The notes below the pieces were generated by a model. The model was not told the origin of the DNA. It did no database searches and saw only the letters and a program-made list of their open reading frames with translations. From positions 1-51,282 of the forward strand of contig QANT01006109.1 in NCBI GenBank assembly GCA_003254885.1: 51,282 nt of DNA, given 5' to 3'. How positions within the stretch are numbered: the first letter of the stretch is position 1; every line of letters starts with the position of its first letter. Origin of the DNA: Purshia tridentata. Taxonomy: Eukaryota; Streptophyta; Magnoliopsida; Rosales; Rosaceae. Shown piece after piece: positions 48,364-51,282 of this stretch. Made by a program: the position numbers and the translations under genes.

Positions 48364-49779
48364 ATGTATACGTCAAGGAAGAAGATTTCCAAAGATAAGG
48401 ATGCTGAACCCACTGAATTTGAAGAGTCGGTTGCACAAGTAAGTGGTGTAGCTTTTTATTGTGCTTTTTAGTCATGTAATTTTTGTAACTTTTAGTTATT
48501 AATGTGAGTTGTTATCTCTGCAGGCAATATTTGATTTGGAAAATACAAACCAGGAGCTCAAAAGTGACTTGAAGGATTTATATATAAATTCAGCAGTGTA
48601 AGAATGGTTTACTGGATACATATGTATTACAAAACCGTTTTCAATTGTATTTCTGTATGATTAGTGTTTTTCCTTTCTGCTGCAGTCAAATTGATGTCTC
48701 TGGGAACCGGAAGGCTGTTGTTATCCATATCCCCTATAGACTGAGGAAGGCTTATCGCAAGATCCATGTTCGGCTTGTGAGGGAGCTTGAGAAGAAGTTC
48801 AGTGGAAAGGTGATTAATGGTTTATGTTCTTTGGTTCTCTCTTTTATAAAATCTAGAATAAACAAAGACTATTTTTTCATCACAATTTATTAGTTTACTA
48901 GTTTCTAGGCACTGCATTTTGCGCCTTTCAATTGGGGGCATTTTGTTTTCATTTCTTGGTTACTAGTTTTGATCTGCTTAGCTAGCTTTTTTTTTTTTTT
49001 GAATTGCTTGTCTTTTTCTTGAGTCCGTTGCTTTTTGCAATTTTTTCTTCTCTGATTTGATTGTTTTAATTAAAGTGATTCAACTCTATTATACACACTT
49101 TTGTATTTATTTGCAATATTTTGAATGTGTTCGATGATGCTTATAGTGTCCTTTTTGTTTGTTTGTCATGTGGTAGGATGTGATCCTGATTGCTACACGT
49201 AGGATAGTGAGGCCTCCAAAGAAAGGGTCTGCTGCTCAACGGCCCCGCACTCGTACTCTAACTGCAGTGCACGAGGCAATGTTAGAGGATGTTGTTTTGC
49301 CTGGTGAGATTGTTGGGAAGCGCACCAGATATCGTCTTGATGGGTCCAAGATAACTGTGGTGATTTTCTGAAGTAAAAAGAAATATTTAGTCTTTGATAT
49401 ATATGCTGTACACACACACATGAACACTTGGAAATGGGAAAATTTTTTGGTTGATCATTGCCTTTTACCCAAGAGATGTTTGCCTTGCGATGATGTCAAA
49501 AGACAGACTGGCATACACAAGTTGAGAACATAGTACGTTTAGTGGAATATATATTGTAAGAGATTTCTTATAGAAGTTCATGTATGGGTTGTTGCTCAAT
49601 GAAGTTTTTTGTTTGATAAAATACCGTATTTATTTATCTTTTATTGTTATGTTGGGCAGGTTTTCCTGGACCCCAAGGAACGAAACAACACTGAATACAA
49701 GCTGGAAAGCTTTTCAGCAGTTTATCGGAAGCTTTCAGGAAAGGATGTTGTGTTTGAGTTTCCAATCACTGATGCATAG
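48364..49779 (+). CDS. RPS7: 40S ribosomal protein S7 (eS7)
   Basis: Five coding exons: 48364-48438, 48524-48597, 48686-48809, 49177-49359 and 49660-49779, 191 aa, the normal length for plant eS7. The sequence starts [20 protein letters not shown], then [91 protein letters not shown] and [20 protein letters not shown], ending FPITDA. It is a component of the cytosolic 40S subunit. The last donor was placed after the codon for V in SKITV (GTG|GTGATT), which restores the family's [10 protein letters not shown]. It is the only plus-strand protein gene here and is transcribed away from VDAC. Confidence 0.96.
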
Positions 49780-50572
49780 AAATGTTTTCTGCTGATGGGA
49801 CGTTTCATTACCGTTGCTCCTTCATTTTTATTCTCTGAACAATTTTAAGTTTTGAAGTCGAGGACATAGTCTAAGTGTGCCTTTGAAGGATTTTGTTCTC
49901 TTCATTATTAGTATATTTATGTTGAAGTGACGGGGTTTAATGCGGGATTATTAATCTTCCAGAGTTGCGCCTTCTTTCAAAACTGTGTTTGGAATGTTAT
50001 TATTTTGTGTGCCGTATGCAATTTCATTATGCTAAAGAAGTTTGGATGAATTTTGGCCAAAATTAGTTCCTACTTCATATAATTCTAATATTCTTAGGTC
50101 ATGGGCAGTCATAAATTGAATGCATTGCAATTTGCACAACGATCTGCTTACATACTTGATAGGCATTTTGATTACAGAAACTGAAAAAACTGAAATTTTT
50201 GGTTTTGATTTTGGTAAAACCCCATTACCATTCCAAATTGAGCACGAACAATTAAATAACTATGAACGCAATGGACATTCATTTCAATTGGAGGTCCATC
50301 ACCAATTTGATCCTCAAATCAGTTATATATTGGACGAATCATATTGAGCTATAGCAATAATGAATCATCAAAATCAGATTTCAGTTATCTAAATTCAGGA
50401 ATAATAAAAAAGAAAACCTTATCAAGGTATATGATACAATTTGATGGCTTGAGATTATCAGTGACATTGAAATACTTCAATGTTTGAATCCACTTTTCTT
50501 GATTCTTCAACAAATGAACTGCAATGGTGTCAGGCCAAAGCTCATGCGTACAACTGGTTGAGGAAAGTTGTA
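49780..50572. other. 3' flank of RPS7, intergenic
   Basis: 3'UTR and downstream DNA. A minus-strand open stretch at 50385-50636 (with WVPKTVYVQLSS and LLKNQEKWIQTLKYF) looks protein-like and overlaps the start of copy B, but I could not assign it. Otherwise AT-rich. Confidence 0.4.
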
Positions 50573-51098
50573 CATAGACAGTTTTCGGAACCCATTTTCC
50601 ACAAAGACACATGATTGTCCCTTGAAAGTCATACACTTGTAGCAGCCCGACCTCTCGGATCTTGGGTATTGGTTTTGAATTACAAGTACTAGGTCTCGAA
50701 TCCTATATATCGGGTGTTGGGTTCCAAGTCTTGGGTCTCGGCTACTAGGTCTCGAGTGTTTGGTTTAAGTCCTAGGTATCGGGTTCGAGTGCCGAGTAAT
50801 GGGTCTAAGTCTCGGATTCTGTATGTTTTTGTTTAAGTTTTAACAAAGTCACATTTGAAGAAATTTTTAAATAACTCCAAATTAAGTGGAACTTTGAGAT
50901 GAGATTTGGGACTCTCAAACTTCATCTTCAAATTCCATTAGCATTTGACAAATCCCTAAATTTGGTTCCCAAAAAAAGTACTTTCGAATTTGGAAATCTC
51001 CTCAAGTCGACCCCAAAATTGATATTCAAATTTCGCATCCAAACGCGCCTCCAACCAACCATATAATATAATAAGATCTCAGTAGGCGTTTGTGTGAA
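50573..51098. repeat. Repeat family, copy B (uninterrupted)
   Basis: It starts at ACAGTTTTCGGAACCC and lines up with copy A, in the same orientation and about 90 percent alike by eye. The middle is a series of GGTCTCGAGT / GGGTTCGAGT / GGGTCTAAGTCTCGG echoes. The two copies bracket RPS7. Confidence 0.75.
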
Positions 51099-51107
51099 TT
51101 GAAAAAA

Positions 51108-51282
51108 TAGGCTTTTTTCCAAATCACCCACCTGAACTATACCCCTATTTGCAATTCACCACCTAAATTAAAAATTGAATCAATCCCCCACCTGAATTAA
51201 AAAAAATTTGCAATTTCACGCCTCCATCTAATTCCGTCAATATCTTCGTTAAAATTAAGGGTATTATAGTCTTTTTAGGTTA
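51108..51282. mobile_element. MITE-like terminus cut by the window edge
   Basis: The sequence CCAAATCACCCACCTGAACT, CAATTCACCACCTAAATT, CAATCCCCCACCTGAATT, then CATCTAATTCCGTCAATATC has the repetitive CACC(T)-(A/T) rhythm often seen in plant MITE or Mutator-like termini. Only one end is inside the window, so its type and limits cannot be set. Confidence 0.4.

Overview
The window is plant nuclear DNA from a dicot. It is AT-rich and has GT-AG introns, GA-rich 5' leaders, many poly-A/T and GA/TTC simple repeats, and protein-coding genes that are all recognisably plant. A woody rosid such as Prunus (Rosaceae) would fit, but that genus is only an inference from the overall look and synteny. I found no bacterial, viral or organellar segment.

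Layout, left to right: 1.2-3.4 kb is a decayed left copy of a tandem duplication (a 3' scrap of XRCC3 joined to a broken syntaxin-6-like gene). The intact XRCC3 homologue (3.5-4.5 kb, -) and the intact syntaxin-6-N-domain gene (6.2-9.7 kb, -, five coding exons) follow. Next come a SET-domain methyltransferase-like gene (12.3-19.4 kb, -, twelve coding exons), a plant-conserved membrane protein of unknown role with a glycine-rich Tim17-like tail (21.4-24.2 kb, -, six exons), a single-exon AAA-ATPase of the AATP1/BCS1-like group (29.7-31.3 kb, -), a YIP4-type Golgi/TGN Yip1 protein (38.0-39.4 kb, -, three exons), a VDAC4-like mitochondrial porin (40.4-44.5 kb, -, six coding exons plus a 5'UTR intron) and cytosolic ribosomal protein S7 (48.4-49.8 kb, +, five coding exons plus a 5'UTR intron). 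All exon junctions were read by hand; for every multi-exon gene the exon phases add up to an open frame.

The genes are not an operon or a biosynthetic cluster; they are independent housekeeping genes (recombination repair, endomembrane traffic, mitochondria, translation). As I recall the Arabidopsis map, the neighbours are split over three paralogous blocks: At2g18840-18860 (YIP4a, SET, syntaxin), At4g30240-30260 (syntaxin, AAA, YIP4b) and At5g57450-57490 (XRCC3, AAA, VDAC4). The window would therefore be a less-fractionated version of that ancestral neighbourhood.

The points most worth a second look are the asymmetric decay of the tandem duplication, two well-delimited MITEs (one with a 9-bp and one with a TTA target-site duplication), a direct-repeat pair flanking RPS7, a duplicated TATA segment upstream of the AAA-ATPase, a tandem repeat beside an N that may be an assembly artefact, and a few unassigned coding-like remnants. 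I did not find convincing evidence for a wholly new multi-gene system.
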